A DNA stretch of 64,000 nt from Bicyclus anynana (lineage: Eukaryota; Arthropoda; Insecta; Lepidoptera; Nymphalidae): positions 13,365,561-13,429,560 of the forward strand of contig NC_069093.1 in NCBI RefSeq assembly GCF_947172395.1. The letters are read 5' to 3'. The position numbers and the translations under genes were made by a program. The notes under the pieces were generated by a model that was not told the origin of the DNA, made no database searches, and was given only the letters and a program-made list of their open reading frames with translations. Shown one piece after another: positions 62,963-64,000 of the stretch. How positions within the stretch are numbered: position 1 is the stretch's first letter; the number at the start of each line of letters is the position of its first letter.

Positions 62963-63033
62963 GTGGGATACAGTTGCCTTTGGTAATGATTTTGTACCGA
63001 GAAGTTCTGGGTTCGATTCTTAGTTCAGGTATA
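62963..63033 (+). repeat. tRNA-like SINE head, degenerate
   Basis: TACAGTTGCCTTTGGTAATG and GGTTCGATTC suggest decayed A and B boxes. No cloverleaf closes. Confidence 0.4.
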
Positions 63034-63036
63034 TTT

Positions 63037-63276
63037 CATAATCATAATCATTAACAACCCATATTCAGCAAATGCGGATTGGCAGACTTCACACACGTAG
63101 AGAATTGAGAAAATTCACAGGTGTGCAGGTTTGTTTACGATGTTTTTCCTTTACCGTTTGAGACACGTGATGTTTAATTTTTTTAAAATGCACACAACTG
63201 AAAAGCCCTGGATCGGAATCGAACCTACGCCCTCCGAATCGAAGGTAGAGGTCATATTCACAAGGCTATCATGTCT
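63037..63276 (-). mobile_element. SINE-B copy with internal deletion
   Basis: The head (TGATAGCCTTGTGAATATGA as read on minus) and B box (GGTTCGATTCC) are present. The GAGAGGAG...CTGGCCC section is deleted between CATATTCAGC and AAATGCGG. Confidence 0.85.
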
Positions 63277-63280
63277 CTAT

Positions 63281-63510
63281 CATTATCAGCCTATGTTAAC
63301 AGACCACTACAGAGTACTACAGCCTACCTTATAGGAGAGGGGACCCACCACACTGCTTCAATGCGGGTTGGCGGGCTTGGGGTGTTAATGTTTAACTTTA
63401 AAACGATCTAAAATGTTAAAAAAAATGACTGTGACCAAAATCATGACGTGCTCTCCGAGGCACGGGAGTATAACATCCTCAACTCCGGGTTGAGAATTTC
63501 TAGAAAGTAG
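63281..63510 (+). repeat. Dispersed repeat family C, second copy
   Basis: AGACCACTACAGAG, CACTGCTTCAATGCGGG, TGTTAATGTTTAAC and TGCTCTCCGAGGCACGG are shared in order with 824-1045. Confidence 0.6.
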
Positions 63511-63621
63511 TGTGCAAGTCATAGATACAAAATGCAATGCTTACCCTGAGGAAAAGCACTCTTTACGAACCTGTAAGTACCTATTGGAGAAGGAGTTTTT
63601 CCATGTAGGATTCCATACGTT

Positions 63622-63642
63622 ATAACGTAACGTAACGTAACG
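63622..63642. repeat. (TAACG)n short tandem repeat
   Basis: About four TAACG units. Confidence 0.85.
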
Positions 63643-63721
63643 ACGCCTTGCAAATTCACCTGCATAGTGTGTGTCGCCATGGGAATGCAAGGATAAAATT
63701 CAAAAAATTCATATAATTCAA

Positions 63722-63872
63722 TTAGGCTTTGTTTACAAGCACTTTTGAAACTTTAAGGTATGTCATAATTAAATTTAATGGTGGTAATTATAGTCTGAAA
63801 ACTTAAAATTAAAGGTAGGAGGGTTCTAACGCGCCTTGGTTTGAGAAGAGCCCACAACAAACTCAGCCAAGC
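63722..63872 (-). mobile_element. LINE 3'-end repeat (family L3)
   Basis: On the minus strand TTGGCTGAGTTTGTTGTGGG runs to GTGCTTGTAAACAAAGCC. It is cut before the AATAAA end. Confidence 0.65.
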
Positions 63873-64000
63873 TTTATTCTTTTTTTACCACAATTTTATA
63901 AACTTATCTAGACTGAATACGACGTACACAGTCGTATAATGCTGTTCAACACTAAGCTTTTTTATCATTAATATAATCATTAACACTATAATATATTTCC

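Noticed and set aside
1..64000. A new multi-gene biological system
   Set aside because: Only one coding unit is convincing, and it is a LINE. Everything else is short non-coding repeats; no cluster of cooperating genes is present.

Overview
The window looks like a gene-poor stretch of a moth or butterfly (Lepidoptera) nuclear genome. The base composition is AT-rich and no recognisable host gene is present. Almost every recognisable block belongs to a transposon family, and several of those blocks are familiar from lepidopteran genomes: tRNA-derived SINEs, short elements ending in CTAG, and RTE-like LINE tails with ATG-repeat ends. No rRNA, functional tRNA, CRISPR array or bacterial-style operon is visible. 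The window could be intergenic or lie inside a long intron; the sequence alone does not decide.

The only convincing protein-coding unit is a non-LTR retrotransposon at about 18.2-24.1 kb. ORF1 (19157-19900) encodes a coiled-coil/RRM chaperone-like protein. ORF2 (20616-23579) encodes an intact AP-like endonuclease plus reverse transcriptase with YADD. The 3' UTR holds a long GTAT microsatellite, a small hairpin and an ATAAA-rich tail. A near-identical 17-18 bp sequence on both sides may be its target-site duplication. All other LINE coding pieces are dead 3' fragments (1.6, 28.7, 33.1, 41.0 and 56.0 kb).

The rest is layered short elements. SINE-A (about 340 bp) and SINE-B (about 310 bp) both carry tRNA-like A and B boxes. 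Helitron-like elements come in three subfamilies (HEL-1, HEL-2, HEL-3) that start TC, end CTAG, and sit between A and T. Terminal-inverted-repeat MITEs include a four-copy family (0.6, 42.4, 46.0 and 59.3 kb), a three-copy family carrying a perfect TGACGTCA site (12.2, 33.9 and 35.3 kb), a PIF/Harbinger-like one at 24.2 kb and a fold-back one at 52.3 kb. Tandem arrays are an 82-bp two-part satellite at 30.2-30.9 kb, a decaying 130-bp array at 26.6-27.3 kb and several microsatellites. Nested insertions and one empty site (36.6 versus 39.2 kb) give the relative age of some insertions.

The most unusual signals are structural. There is an excess of perfect short hairpins; for two of them, related copies in this window show that the extra arm is an inverted copy of the neighbouring sequence, the mark of a template-switch mutation. 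There is a cluster of palindromes built from AGGTCA/TGACCT at 59.9-60.1 kb, and a cluster of six ACTGTAA heptamers in alternating orientation at 0.18-0.41 kb. I found no evidence for a new multi-gene system.
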